Assembly: GCF_004353905.1 (NCBI RefSeq) | Contig: NZ_SMOD01000020.1 | Span: forward strand, 91,472-155,471 | Source of the DNA: Paraburkholderia guartelaensis | Lineage (GTDB): Bacteria; Pseudomonadota; Gammaproteobacteria; Burkholderiales; Burkholderiaceae | DNA: 64,000 bases | Direction of reading: 5' to 3' | The notes under the pieces: generated by a model | What the model saw: the letters and a program-made list of their open reading frames with translations, nothing else | Database searches by the model: none | What the model was told of the DNA's origin: nothing | Translations under genes and position numbers: made by a program | Shown here: in pieces, positions 54,687-62,638 of the stretch | Position numbering within the stretch: the first letter of the stretch is position 1 | How the letters are laid out: the number at the start of each line of letters is the position of its first letter

Positions 54687-55531
54687 GAGCGCAGCTCCGA
54701 TGTGTGACGCGCATGCTTCGCGCAGTGTTCGCGCGCGAGACGCGCCTCGTCGAGCAACACCTCGAGCGCCGGCACCGCCGTGTCCCACTCAATGAGCGTG
54801 GGCGTCGCGCCGAATCGCTCGAGTGCAGCCTCATACAGCGACCAGACCACCGGCGCGACGCGCGAACCGTGATCGTCGATCACAGCGGCGGGCGTCGCGC
54901 GATGCCCCGCCAGATGGATCTCGCCGACGATCTCCGGCGGCAGTGCGGCCATGGCCGCCAGTGCATCCTCACCGTGGTTGCATTGATTCACGTACAGATT
55001 GTTCACGTCGAGCAGCACGCCGCAGCCCGTGCGCTGCGCGAGCGCGGCGAGGAATTCCGCCTCGCTCCAGGTATCGCCGCGAAATCGTACGTAGGTCGAA
55101 ACATTTTCGATCAGCACGGTACGGCGCAGCGCGTCCTGCATCTGCGAAACCCGCGCGCTCAGGTGATCGAGCGAGGCTTGCGTGAGCGGCATCGGCAGCA
55201 GATCGTGCAGCGCGCCTTGCGCGCTCGCGCCCCAGCATAGATGCTCGGAGACGACAGCGGGATCGATGCGCGCCACCAGCCGCGCGAGCCTCGCGAGATG
55301 CGCCGTATCGAGCGGCGTGGCCGAGCCGAGCCCGAGCCCCACGCCGTGCAGGCTCACGGGCAAATCGCGGCGCACGGTTTCGAGCACGTGCAGGTCGTAA
55401 CCGCCTTCGCCGAAATAGTTCTCGCTGTGGACCTCGATCCAGTCGACTGCAGGCGGCCCTGCCATGAAGGCCTCGTAGTGCGCGTGACGCAGGCCAATGC
55501 CCACGCCACTGAGTGCGACTGGCGCGCTCAT
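54683..55531 (-). CDS. bufB: MNIO-family (DUF692) oxidase of the bufferin operon
   Basis: This 282-residue TIM-barrel enzyme is a multinuclear non-haem iron-dependent oxidase. Conserved metal-ligand blocks are visible in order: GVGIGLRHAHYEAF, WIEVHSENYFG, SLHGVGLGLG, VSEHLCWG, LIENVSTYVRF, LDVNNLYVNQCNHG, EIHLAGH and IDDHGSRV. In characterised MNIO systems it converts precursor cysteines, for example to thiooxazoles in bufferins or to oxazolone-thioamides in methanobactin. It lies 40 bases after bufA1 and overlaps bufC by four. Substrate assignment rests on this context. Confidence 0.94.
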   Translation of the reverse strand: MSAPVALSGVGIGLRHAHYEAFMAGPPAVDWIEVHSENYFGEGGYDLHVLETVRRDLPVSLHGVGLGLGSATPLDTAHLARLARLVARIDPAVVSEHLCWGASAQGALHDLLPMPLTQASLDHLSARVSQMQDALRRTVLIENVSTYVRFRGDTWSEAEFLAALAQRTGCGVLLDVNNLYVNQCNHGEDALAAMAALPPEIVGEIHLAGHRATPAAVIDDHGSRVAPVVWSLYEAALERFGATPTLIEWDTAVPALEVLLDEARLAREHCAKHARHTSELRS

Positions 55532-55571
55532 CTTGCGCCCCCCGCGTTGCGCGCCACCTCAGCCGTGAGGC

Positions 55572-55826
55572 TCATTTTTCCGGCGTGCCGCCAAGCTTCT
55601 CGCATGTGCCCTTCGGCATGGTCTTGAAGTCGCCCTTGTCGTGATCGACCTTGGCCTGGCCCGCGCAGTCGTGCACGCCGGTCTTGCTCGAACAATCGTT
55701 CTGGCCGGCCTTGGCGACGCCGTAGCAATTCACCGTGTCGTCCGCGTGAGCCACGCCCGCGCCGGCTGTCGCCAGACCCGCGAGCGCGGCGGCGATCAGC
55801 GCCTGGCGGCCGAGAGAGTTCTTCAT
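55572..55826 (-). CDS. bufA1: Bufferin-type RiPP precursor (DUF2282-like, BufA1)
   Basis: The 84-residue precursor has a signal-peptide-like leader (MKNSLGRQALIAAALAGLATAGAGVAHA, cut near residue 28) and a core with four cysteines: VNCYG, NDCSS, HDCAG and GTCEKLGG. This layout is that of DUF2282/BufA1 periplasmic metallophores, which bind copper after MNIO modification of cysteines. AAGGAGA (55835-55841) gives a strong ribosome binding site and fixes the ATG at 55826. It is followed by bufB and bufC. The usual DoxX gene and an ECF sigma/anti-sigma pair are not seen adjacent. Confidence 0.9.
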   Translation of the reverse strand: MKNSLGRQALIAAALAGLATAGAGVAHADDTVNCYGVAKAGQNDCSSKTGVHDCAGQAKVDHDKGDFKTMPKGTCEKLGGTPEK

Positions 55827-55965
55827 CGCGTTTCTCCTTGAACTTCGAAATGGGTTTCGCAGCAAGCGATCGGACTACGCGGCCGTCGCTGCGCGCGGCC
55901 CCGGGTGCCCTATTTTGCCTCACCAGGCCGCACCCAGCCCGGTCGAAGCGCCGAAGATCGACGGA

Positions 55966-56028
55966 ATTATTGCAATTGCAGTAATGATGTTTGCTGGATA
56001 GCGGTATTTTTCTTTGAAGTGCACTGCA
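55966..56028. promoter_or_regulatory. Palindromes in the bufA1/DUF4148 divergent region
   Basis: A 20-bp palindrome with a single mismatch (55966-55985) is centred on the perfect TGCAATTGCA (55971-55980). A related TGCA-C-TGCA lies at 56020-56028. They sit about 140-200 bases from the bufA1 start and 73-135 from the DUF4148 start. Confidence 0.5.
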
Positions 56029-56100
56029 ATAAAGTTCTATCAACGGTTCGAACAACATGATTGTTACGAAACGACAACATAATTTTCGGAGGTTGTTACC

Positions 56101-56409
56101 ATGAAGAATCTGATTGCTGCTGCACTCGCCGTTACCGTCCTCGCCGCTCCGGCCCTGTCGTTCGCACAAGCCGAGCAAGCACCCGTGACGCGCGCTCAAG
56201 TTCGCGCCGAACTGGTTCAGCTGGAAAAGGCCGGCTACCGCCCGAATCTGTCGAGCCCGTACTATCCGGAAGACCTGCAGGCTGCCCAGGCGCGCGTCGC
56301 CCAGCAAAACGGCGCAGCAGAAGCCACGGCCTACGGCGCATCGACGAACGGCAGCGCCCAAGCCGGCACCCGCGCACCGAACATCAAGCCGACCTACTTC
56401 GGCCAGTAA
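56101..56409 (+). CDS. DUF4148 domain-containing secreted protein
   Basis: The 102-residue protein has a signal peptide (MKNLIAAALAVTVLAAPALSFAQ, cut near residue 23) and the DUF4148 core VTRAQVRAELVQLEKAGYRPNLSSPYYPEDLQAAQARVA. The tail is Gly/Ala/Asn-rich and ends NIKPTYFGQ. DUF4148 proteins are abundant in Burkholderia envelopes, and their function is unknown. TTCGGAGGTTGTT carries the ribosome binding site. It is divergent from the bufferin operon. Confidence 0.9.
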   Translation: MKNLIAAALAVTVLAAPALSFAQAEQAPVTRAQVRAELVQLEKAGYRPNLSSPYYPEDLQAAQARVAQQNGAAEATAYGASTNGSAQAGTRAPNIKPTYFGQ

Positions 56410-56453
56410 TCGCGGCTCACACGTAGTGCTGGCGCACTACGCGAGCAACGCCA

Positions 56454-56500
56454 GGCGGGCCCGCTCTCCCGATTGGGAGACAGCGGGCCCGCCGTTCATT
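56454..56500 (+). terminator. Terminator hairpin of the DUF4148 gene
   Basis: A composite stem (12 bp plus 5 bp: 56454-56470 with 56475-56493, two bases bulged) is topped by GATT and followed by GTTCATTTCT. Confidence 0.7.
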
Positions 56501-56582
56501 TCTGCGCCGTGCGTGCAACGCGCGCGGCAGAAATAAGCGGCACGCCCACGAAAACCTCCGCCGCCGGAAATCCGGTGGCTTT

Positions 56583-56609
56583 GCCCGGACTGCGGTCCGG
56601 GCCTTTTTC
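56583..56609 (+). terminator. Orphan plus-strand intrinsic terminator
   Basis: A perfect 8-bp stem (56583-56590 with 56595-56602), TGCG loop and CTTTTTCC tail form a strong terminator 90 bases after the DUF4148 terminator, with no plus-strand gene between. It may back up DUF4148 or end a small RNA. Confidence 0.6.
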
Positions 56610-56684
56610 CTCCTTCCCTCTCGCAATGCATGCGGCCCGCTTTATTAGCGCGGGCCGCGCGCGAAGGCGGCGCGTCCGCTGGGC

Positions 56685-56978
56685 CTAGAAGCCGTGGGTG
56701 ACGAGCGAGAGCACAGAAAGATCGGGGTGCGTGCCGTCGATGATGCTGCGGCCCACGTGGACCGCCTCTTCGGTGGCGTCCTGCTCGCTGCGCCAGGTTT
56801 CGTCGCCATCCGCGTGATACGCGACTGTGTGGCCCGGCTTCGCGGGATTCGCGCCGGGATGGCAAACGTAGGCCGTGTACGTATAGCGGTTCGTGCCTTC
56901 GTCGGTTGGCGTGGCGCTGACATGAATCTCGAAGCCTTCGTAGTCGACCTGATGCATCGCAAGCGGTTGAGCGCTCAT
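56685..56978 (-). CDS. Small conserved protein of unknown function (97 residues)
   Basis: The soluble protein starts MSAQPLAMHQVDYEGFEIHVSATPTDEGTNRYTYTAYV and has a beta-rich first half. A Glu/Asp-rich helix (SEQDATEEAVHVGRSIIDG) and a short strand follow. GGAGGT precedes the ATG, giving a strong ribosome binding site. The Y-x-G-x-x-(I)HV start and strands-then-helix order recall the two small proteins at 39729-39950 and 40060-40305. No known motif is seen. A 9-bp hairpin lies at 56632-56658 beyond its stop. Confidence 0.78.
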   Translation of the reverse strand: MSAQPLAMHQVDYEGFEIHVSATPTDEGTNRYTYTAYVCHPGANPAKPGHTVAYHADGDETWRSEQDATEEAVHVGRSIIDGTHPDLSVLSLVTHGF

Positions 56979-57138
56979 GGTGACCTCCGGGTGCCGCGGG
57001 TTAGCGGCTGCGGGCTATCCGGCCGATGGGTATGCGGCCAGGTGTTCGGTATTGATTCGGTATTGGGAAGTTTAGGCGATGGGTCCCGGGCGGGTGGCCT
57101 ACTATTGCAGGGCGATCCACCACTCTGGGAGCTGAGAT

Positions 57139-57585
57139 ATGGCATCGAACACCGTCCGCCTGCATCGTGTGCTGCGCGCGCCGCCCGAGCGCATCTACCG
57201 CGCCTTTCTCGACGCGAGCGCAGTCGTGAAATGGCTGCCGCCCAACGGCTTCACCTGCACAGTTCATGAACTCGACGCGAAAGTCGGCGGCCGTTACCGG
57301 ATGTCGTTCAAGAACTTCACCGCGGGCCACGGTCATTCGTTCGGCGGCGAATATCTCGAACTCGTGCCGAACGAGCGTTTGCGGTACACCGGTGTGTTCG
57401 AGGATCAGCACCTGCCCGGCACCATGCAGACGACGGTCGAGCTGCGCGCCGTGTTTTTCGGCGCGGAAATGACCGTCGTGCAGGAAGGCATACCGGAGAT
57501 CATTCCAGTCGAAGCGTGTTATCTGGGCTGGCAGGAGTCGCTGGCGTTGCTCGCAAAGCTGGTCGAAGCGGAAATCAAGCAGTAA
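57139..57585 (+). CDS. SRPBCC/AHSA1-family protein
   Basis: The 148-residue protein has the START/Bet v1-like fold of activator of Hsp90 ATPase family members: VRLHRVLRAPPERIYRAFLDASAVVKWLPPNGFTC, VGGRYRMSFKNF, GEYLELVPNERLRYTGVFED and a final helix WQESLALLAKLVEAEI. Such proteins bind hydrophobic ligands in a central cavity. The ligand is unknown. GGGAGCTGAG precedes the ATG. A terminator follows three bases after the stop. Confidence 0.9.
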   Translation: MASNTVRLHRVLRAPPERIYRAFLDASAVVKWLPPNGFTCTVHELDAKVGGRYRMSFKNFTAGHGHSFGGEYLELVPNERLRYTGVFEDQHLPGTMQTTVELRAVFFGAEMTVVQEGIPEIIPVEACYLGWQESLALLAKLVEAEIKQ

Positions 57586-57587
57586 AG

Positions 57588-57616
57588 AAAAAGGGGCGCT
57601 CGCGCCCCTTTCTTTT
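57588..57616 (+). terminator. Bidirectional intrinsic terminator
   Basis: A stem of 9-10 bp (57590-57599 with 57602-57611) is flanked by A- and T-rich runs on the two sides. It separates the convergent SRPBCC and gamma-glutamyltransferase genes. Confidence 0.85.
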
Positions 57617-57631
57617 CGACTGTGTGCTGCT

Positions 57632-59224
57632 TCAATACCCGAGCGCGCAGCCGTCCTTGCGATGATCGGACGCGCCGGTCAACACGCCCCGCTCCCAGTC
57701 GATGCGGATCGCCTGCGAACCGCCAATCGGCCCGGCGGCAGGCACGAGCTTGAAGCCGCGATCCGCGAGCACCGCGCGCGCGTTAGCGGGCAAGGTCGAT
57801 TCGATTTCCACGGTGCCCGTGCCCGGGCGCGGAAAGACGCGCGGCAGATCCATCGCGGCCTGCATGTCGAGGCCGTAATGCAGCACCTTCGATAGGAAGT
57901 GCGCGTGCCCCATGGCCTGATAGTGGCCGCCCATCACGCCGAAACTCATCTGCACGCGGCCGTCGCGCGCGACCATCCCCGGAATGATGGTGTGCATCGG
58001 ACGCTTGTGCGGCGCAATCGCGTTGGGATGCCCTGGCTCGACCGAGAAGCTCATGCCGCGGTTGTGCAGCATTACACCGGATTCCTTGCCCATCAGCCCG
58101 CTGCCAAATGGATAGAACAACGAATTGATGAAGCTCACGCAGTTGCGATCGCGATCGACGACGGTGATGTAGACCGTGTCGCGGTGCTCGACCTGGGTGA
58201 GCGCGGCAGCCGGGTCCAGGACGCCTTCGAGGTCGATGCGGCTTCGCAGGCCGTCCACGTAGTCGTCGGACAGCAGGCGCTCGAAATCGACGCGGCCATG
58301 GCGCGGGTCCCCTAGCACGGCGTCGCGTACTGCGTAGGCGAGCTTGGCCGCCTCGATCTCGCGATGCAGACGGTCGGGGTCGAGCGGACTGCCTTCAGCG
58401 TCGTATTTGTCGAGCAGGCGCAGCAACAGCAGCGCGATCACGCCCTGCCCCGCCGGCGGGCATTCGATCACGTCGTAGCCGCGGAATTTTGCGCGAATCG
58501 GCGTGACGTAATCGCCGCGGAATTCGGCGAAGTCTTCCAGCGTGTGCAGTCCGCCGTGCGCCTGAAGCTGCGCGACGAGATCGGCCGCGATGGCGCCGCA
58601 GTAGAACGCGTCCCGGCCCGATTCGGCGATGGCGCGCAGCGTGTTCGCGAGACGCGGTTGATGGTGCGTCGAGCCCGCGCGCGGCGCAGCGCCATCCACG
58701 AGCATGGTGGTGCGCGCTACGGCGTCGCGCGAGAGCGTTTCCACTTCTGCCGCCCAGTCGTGCGCGGTACGCGGCGCAACGGCGTAGCCTTCTTCGGCGA
58801 AACGGATTGCCGGAGCCAGTACGTCGCGCAGCGGCAGCTGGCCGTGATCGCGATGGAGCGTGGTCCATGCGTCCACCGCGCCCGGCACCGTGACGGCATG
58901 CGGCGAATGACGCGCGATGGTTTCCACGCCCATGGCGCGCAGACGCTCGGCACTCGCTGCCGCGGGGGCCCAGCCGGAACCGTCATAGGCGATCACGTCA
59001 TCGGTACCGCCGCGCGAATAGAGCGCAAAACAGTCGCCGCCTACGCCCGTCGAGCCGGGTTCGACCACGCACTGCACCGCGCACGCGGCAATCGCGGCAT
59101 CCATGGCGTTGCCGCCGGCGGCGAGAATCTGGACGGCGGCGAGCGTGGCGCTCGGGTGCGAAGTCGCAGCCATGCCGTTGCGAGCCATGACGAGCGAGCG
59201 GCCCGGCGTTTCGAAGTTACGCAT
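57632..59224 (-). CDS. Gamma-glutamyltransferase family protein
   Basis: The 530-residue Ntn hydrolase would autocleave to large and small subunits and transfer or hydrolyse gamma-glutamyl groups from glutathione-like compounds. The catalytic Thr is near residue 350 in EHRDTVYITVVD. Family blocks MAATSHPSATLAAVQILAAGGNAMDAAIAA, PGSTGVGGDCFAL, PPAGQGVIALLLL and GGSQAIRIDWERG are present. There is no obvious signal peptide, so it may act in the cytosol, like the YwrD branch. AGGAGAA precedes the ATG. It is the last gene of the GntR-ABC operon, suggesting use of imported gamma-glutamyl compounds. Confidence 0.93.
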   Translation of the reverse strand: MRNFETPGRSLVMARNGMAATSHPSATLAAVQILAAGGNAMDAAIAACAVQCVVEPGSTGVGGDCFALYSRGGTDDVIAYDGSGWAPAAASAERLRAMGVETIARHSPHAVTVPGAVDAWTTLHRDHGQLPLRDVLAPAIRFAEEGYAVAPRTAHDWAAEVETLSRDAVARTTMLVDGAAPRAGSTHHQPRLANTLRAIAESGRDAFYCGAIAADLVAQLQAHGGLHTLEDFAEFRGDYVTPIRAKFRGYDVIECPPAGQGVIALLLLRLLDKYDAEGSPLDPDRLHREIEAAKLAYAVRDAVLGDPRHGRVDFERLLSDDYVDGLRSRIDLEGVLDPAAALTQVEHRDTVYITVVDRDRNCVSFINSLFYPFGSGLMGKESGVMLHNRGMSFSVEPGHPNAIAPHKRPMHTIIPGMVARDGRVQMSFGVMGGHYQAMGHAHFLSKVLHYGLDMQAAMDLPRVFPRPGTGTVEIESTLPANARAVLADRGFKLVPAAGPIGGSQAIRIDWERGVLTGASDHRKDGCALGY

Positions 59225-59293
59225 CGAAGCGTTCTCCTATTTTGGTATCCTGATGATGTGTTAATTCACGTGACGCAGCATTGCGGCTCATGC

Positions 59294-60094
59294 CTACGCC
59301 GATGCAGGCATGGCAGTTCGCAGCGTGCGCTTCAAGAACGTCTGCGTGCGCGGATGCGATGGCGCGGTGAAAATGCGCTCGGGCGGCCCTTCTTCGATCA
59401 GCTCGCCCTGGTCGAGCACGACCACGCGATCGGCCACCTCGCGAGCGAAGCCCATTTCGTGCGTGACGACGACCATCGTCATGCCGTCTTCCGCAAGCTC
59501 CTTCATCACCTGCAGCACTTCGCCCACGGTTTCCGGATCGAGCGCGCTGGTGGGTTCGTCGAAGAGCAGCACCTTTGGCTGCATGGCAAGCGCGCGAGCG
59601 ATGGCGATGCGCTGCTGCTGACCGCCGGAAAGCTGCGACGGATAGTGGTCGGCGCGATCTGCAAGACCCACGCGGGCGATCAGCGCCTTCGCCTGCTTGA
59701 TCGCCTCTTCGCGCGGCATCTTCAGCACGTGGATGGGCGCCTCGATCACGTTCTCCAGCGCCGTCATGTGCGGAAACAGATTGAAGCGCTGGAACACCAT
59801 GCCGATATCGCGGCGCTGCCGTGCGAGCTGGCGCGCGGAATCGCGCACCAGCGTGCCGTTCGGGCGCTCGACAAACCCAAGCAAATGGCCGTTCACGCGC
59901 ACCCGCCCGCTGTCGTACGACTCGAGCAGATTGAGGCAGCGGATGAACGTGGTCTTGCCCGACCCCGACGAGCCGATCAGCACCACCACTTCCCCCTTCG
60001 CGACGCTCAACGAAATGCCGTTGAGGACCTTGGTCGAGCCGAACGACTTGTGAATGTCCGACGCCTCGATGACGATTTCGCGTGCTTCGTTCAT
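59294..60094 (-). CDS. Polar amino acid ABC transporter ATP-binding protein
   Basis: This 266-residue GlnQ/HisP-type ATPase has Walker A GSSGSGKTT (about 41-49), the Q-loop MVFQRFNLFPHMTALEN, signature LSGGQQQRIAIARALAM, Walker B VLLFDEPTSALDPE and the switch His in VVVTHEMGFAREV. It powers uptake with the permease and binding protein encoded next to it. Its ATG lies one base after the permease stop. The gene product pairs with the gamma-glutamyltransferase downstream. Confidence 0.95.
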   Translation of the reverse strand: MNEAREIVIEASDIHKSFGSTKVLNGISLSVAKGEVVVLIGSSGSGKTTFIRCLNLLESYDSGRVRVNGHLLGFVERPNGTLVRDSARQLARQRRDIGMVFQRFNLFPHMTALENVIEAPIHVLKMPREEAIKQAKALIARVGLADRADHYPSQLSGGQQQRIAIARALAMQPKVLLFDEPTSALDPETVGEVLQVMKELAEDGMTMVVVTHEMGFAREVADRVVVLDQGELIEEGPPERIFTAPSHPRTQTFLKRTLRTAMPASA

Positions 60095-60095
60095 G

Positions 60096-60863
60096 TCAAC
60101 GCCCCCGCAGCAGTTTCATCGTTTGCGCGCCGAACAGACGCGTATTCGCAGCCGGCTTCGCCTCGCCGCGGCCGAAATGCGCTTCGAGCCGCCGCTGCAC
60201 GAAACCCCAGAGCGTGGTGAGCGCGAGGAAGTAGATGCCGAGCACGAGATACAGCTCGAACACGCGGAAGTTCACCGAGGTGATCATCTGCGTGCTTAGG
60301 AGCAGTTCCGGCACGCCGATCACGCTCACGAGCGTGGTGTTCTTGAGCATCACGTTGAACTCGTTGCCGAGCGGCGGCACGATCACGCGGAAGGCTTGCG
60401 GCAGCACGACGCGGCGCATGAGCAGCACCGAAGTCATGCCAAGCGAGCGCGACGCTTCATACTGCCCACGATCCACCGAACTCAGTCCCGCGCGAATGAT
60501 CTCCGCCTGATAGGCTGCCGAATTCATGCCGAGCGCAAGCACGGCTGCCTGAATATTGCCGGGCAGCGAGATGATGCCGAAGTCGAGATCGTGAAAGTGA
60601 AAGATGTTCGCCGCGGCAAACGCGGTGTACAGGAACACGATCTGCATGAGCAACGGCGTGCCGCGCATGACCCAGATGTAGCCGCGCGCGAGATACTGCA
60701 CGGGCAAACTCGACGAAAGCCGCATGAGCGCGACGATCAGGCCGAGCGTGGCGCCGAACACGATCGCACAGGCGCTGATCGAGAACGTGAGCCACAATCC
60801 GTGCAGATACGCCGGGCTTGGGTCCAGCAGGAATTTCCGGAAGATTTCCCAACTGAAATTCAT
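60096..60863 (-). CDS. Polar amino acid ABC transporter permease
   Basis: The 255-residue HisM/GlnP-type permease has five membrane segments. The EAA loop, which docks the ATPase, reads AGLSSVDRGQYEASRSLGMTSVLLMRRVVLPQAFRVIVPP. The N-terminal part includes YLHGLWLTFSISACAIVFGATLGLIVALMR, typical of the family. It is encoded 15 bases after the binding protein and almost abuts the ATPase gene. A single permease suggests a homodimer in the membrane. Confidence 0.94.
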   Translation of the reverse strand: MNFSWEIFRKFLLDPSPAYLHGLWLTFSISACAIVFGATLGLIVALMRLSSSLPVQYLARGYIWVMRGTPLLMQIVFLYTAFAAANIFHFHDLDFGIISLPGNIQAAVLALGMNSAAYQAEIIRAGLSSVDRGQYEASRSLGMTSVLLMRRVVLPQAFRVIVPPLGNEFNVMLKNTTLVSVIGVPELLLSTQMITSVNFRVFELYLVLGIYFLALTTLWGFVQRRLEAHFGRGEAKPAANTRLFGAQTMKLLRGR

Positions 60864-60878
60864 GGCGTCACCCCGCGC

Positions 60879-61697
60879 TCACAGGCGATCGTTTTCGAGC
60901 TTCCAGGTGGCGAGCATCTTGCCGTAGCGATCGCTCTTCACGAGATCGGCCACGGCCTTCGCCACGGCCGGCGAAAGCGGCTCACCCTTGCGCGCGCCAA
61001 TGCCGGTTGCGATGCGATTGAAACCGGGCACCGCCTCATCGAACATATCGCCCGAGACCTGCTGGAAGTGCGCGGCGCTTTCCGACGTGGTGCCGTAGGC
61101 GTCGACCTGATTTATTCGGAAGGCCTGAAATGCATCGGCATCCGAACTATAGACAACGATATTCATGGGCGGCTTGCCCGCGGCCTTGAGCTTCTCGTTC
61201 TCCTTGTCGAGCAGCGTGCTGATGGTCGTGCCGTTGAGCACCGCGACCTTCATGCCAGAAAGGTCATCGAGCGAGCGCACGTGGCGCGGGTTGCCGCGCG
61301 GCACCATGATTGACTGGCTCGAATACATATAGTCGACGATGTCGATGATCTGGCGCCGCTCGGGCTTGTCGAAGAGCTGGCCGATCACGAGATCGCATTG
61401 CTTCGCCTGCAGCGCCGGAATCTGCCCGCTGAACGACATGACCTTCCACTCGACCTTGAGATTGCCGAGCTGCTTCGCGACGTCATGCGCCACGTCGACG
61501 GAGAAGCCGCGCGGCTGTTGATTTTCGTCGTAGGACGCGAGCGGCGGCGCGTCCATGCTCGAACAGTAAGTGAGTGTTCCACCTTTCACGAGCCCCAGAT
61601 CGGCGGCCTGCGCCGCGGAAACGCCGGCAACCTGCGCGAGGAGCGCGAAGCCTGCGCAGGCGGCGAGACGAAGACGCTTGGACTGATTTGCTGACAT
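60879..61697 (-). CDS. Amino-acid-type ABC transporter substrate-binding protein
   Basis: The 272-residue SBP_bac_3 protein has a signal peptide ending AQAAD (about residue 32). Family blocks are GTLTYCSSMDAPPLASYDENQQPRGFSVDVAHDVAKQLG, VIGQLFDKPERRQIIDIVDYMYSSQSIMVPRG, LDDLSGMKVAVLNGTTI and VDAYGTTSESAAHF. It binds the substrate in the periplasm. The linked gamma-glutamyltransferase suggests glutathione-type or gamma-glutamyl ligands, but this is inference. AGGAG precedes the ATG. Confidence 0.94.
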   Translation of the reverse strand: MSANQSKRLRLAACAGFALLAQVAGVSAAQAADLGLVKGGTLTYCSSMDAPPLASYDENQQPRGFSVDVAHDVAKQLGNLKVEWKVMSFSGQIPALQAKQCDLVIGQLFDKPERRQIIDIVDYMYSSQSIMVPRGNPRHVRSLDDLSGMKVAVLNGTTISTLLDKENEKLKAAGKPPMNIVVYSSDADAFQAFRINQVDAYGTTSESAAHFQQVSGDMFDEAVPGFNRIATGIGARKGEPLSPAVAKAVADLVKSDRYGKMLATWKLENDRL

Positions 61698-61751
61698 CGA
61701 GAGGCTCCTGGCTGAGAGTGAGGATACGACGACAGTTAGGACGCCGACGCG

Positions 61752-62435
61752 TTACGCTCGTGACGCGGGCGATTCGAGGAACTTGATGATCTGGGGAACG
61801 GTTGATTCGAGGTGCTCGCGCAGCGCCTGCTCGGCTTGCGCGGGGTCGCGGGTGCGCAGCGCGTCGATGAGGTTCTGGTGGGCGTCGCGTGCGCGTTTGC
61901 GTCTGAAGGTGGCTTGCTCGATCCACAAACGCATGGGGCCTTCGATCAGCGTGTAGAGCGAGTGAATTTGCTGGTAGAGGCGCGTGCGGCCGCTAATTTC
62001 GCACAGGTATTCGTGGAACGCGCAGTGGCGTTGGACCCAGGTGTCTGTGTCGCCTACGCAGGCATCCATATCTTCCAGCAGGCGTTGGAGCTTGATGAGA
62101 TGCGCTTCGGTGCAGCGTGGCGCGGCGACGCGCATGGCCAGGCATTCGAGCGCGATGCGCATGTCGAAGATGTCCTGGACTTCTTCCACGGTCAGGCCGC
62201 GGACGATGGCGCCGCGGTTGGGGCGCTGGATGATCAGGCCTTCGGTTTGAAGTCTTTTTAGTGCCGCGCGGATAGGCATGCGGCTCATTGAAAGCTCTTC
62301 TGCAACCGTCTCGGCGACGATGCGCTGGCCTGCGGCGTAGCGGCCTTCGATGATCGCTTCAAGAAGGAAGCGGTAGGCCTCTTCTTCGGCGGTTAAGGCT
62401 AGGCCGGCAGTGTTGCGGACGCTGGTGGCAGGCAT
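61752..62435 (-). CDS. GntR-family (FCD/FadR-type) regulator
   Basis: This 227-residue regulator has a GntR winged helix (EAYRFLLEAIIEGRYAAGQRIVAETVAEELSMSRMPIRAALKRLQTEGLIIQRPNRGAIV, about residues 20-78) and an FCD effector domain (about 90-220) with the metal-binding His pattern in HCAFHEYLCEISG and the final AEQALREHL. It is the first gene of the operon with the ABC transporter and the gamma-glutamyltransferase, and it probably responds to a carboxylate or amino acid. The ATG at 62435 is used; an upstream frame has atypical composition. Confidence 0.92.
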   Translation of the reverse strand: MPATSVRNTAGLALTAEEEAYRFLLEAIIEGRYAAGQRIVAETVAEELSMSRMPIRAALKRLQTEGLIIQRPNRGAIVRGLTVEEVQDIFDMRIALECLAMRVAAPRCTEAHLIKLQRLLEDMDACVGDTDTWVQRHCAFHEYLCEISGRTRLYQQIHSLYTLIEGPMRLWIEQATFRRKRARDAHQNLIDALRTRDPAQAEQALREHLESTVPQIIKFLESPASRA

Positions 62436-62572
62436 TTTTGTGCGCTTGATCCGTTTTGTGCGGTGCGGGAGGATGCCATTGCGGTTGCTAAGTCGTTGGG
62501 GCAGATTACTCCAAGTGGATTTGTGGATCCAGTCTTTCAAAAAAGATTTTGGGGTGGTGCTGCAGAAGGCGT

Positions 62573-62612
62573 GAAGGCCACGAACCGTGTGGTTCGTGGC
62601 CTTCTTTGTTTG
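62573..62612 (+). terminator. Strong hairpin terminator, plus orientation
   Basis: A perfect 14-bp stem (62573-62586 with 62591-62604) and GTGT loop are followed by TTTGTTT on the plus strand. No plus-strand gene precedes it. On the minus strand it lies 27 bases after the symE stop and may still end that transcript. Confidence 0.7.
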
Positions 62613-62638
62613 GTGCGGGCTTTGGTCTGACGGGCGGA

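Noticed and set aside
58364..60220. Long plus-strand open frame of 618 codons over the GGT and ABC ATPase genes
   Set aside because: Both opposite genes are certain, and the frame has the low-complexity Arg/His composition of an antisense shadow.
62573..62604. Insertion-sequence inverted repeat
   Set aside because: The two 14-base arms are four bases apart and followed by a T-rich tail, which is a terminator layout; no transposase lies between them.
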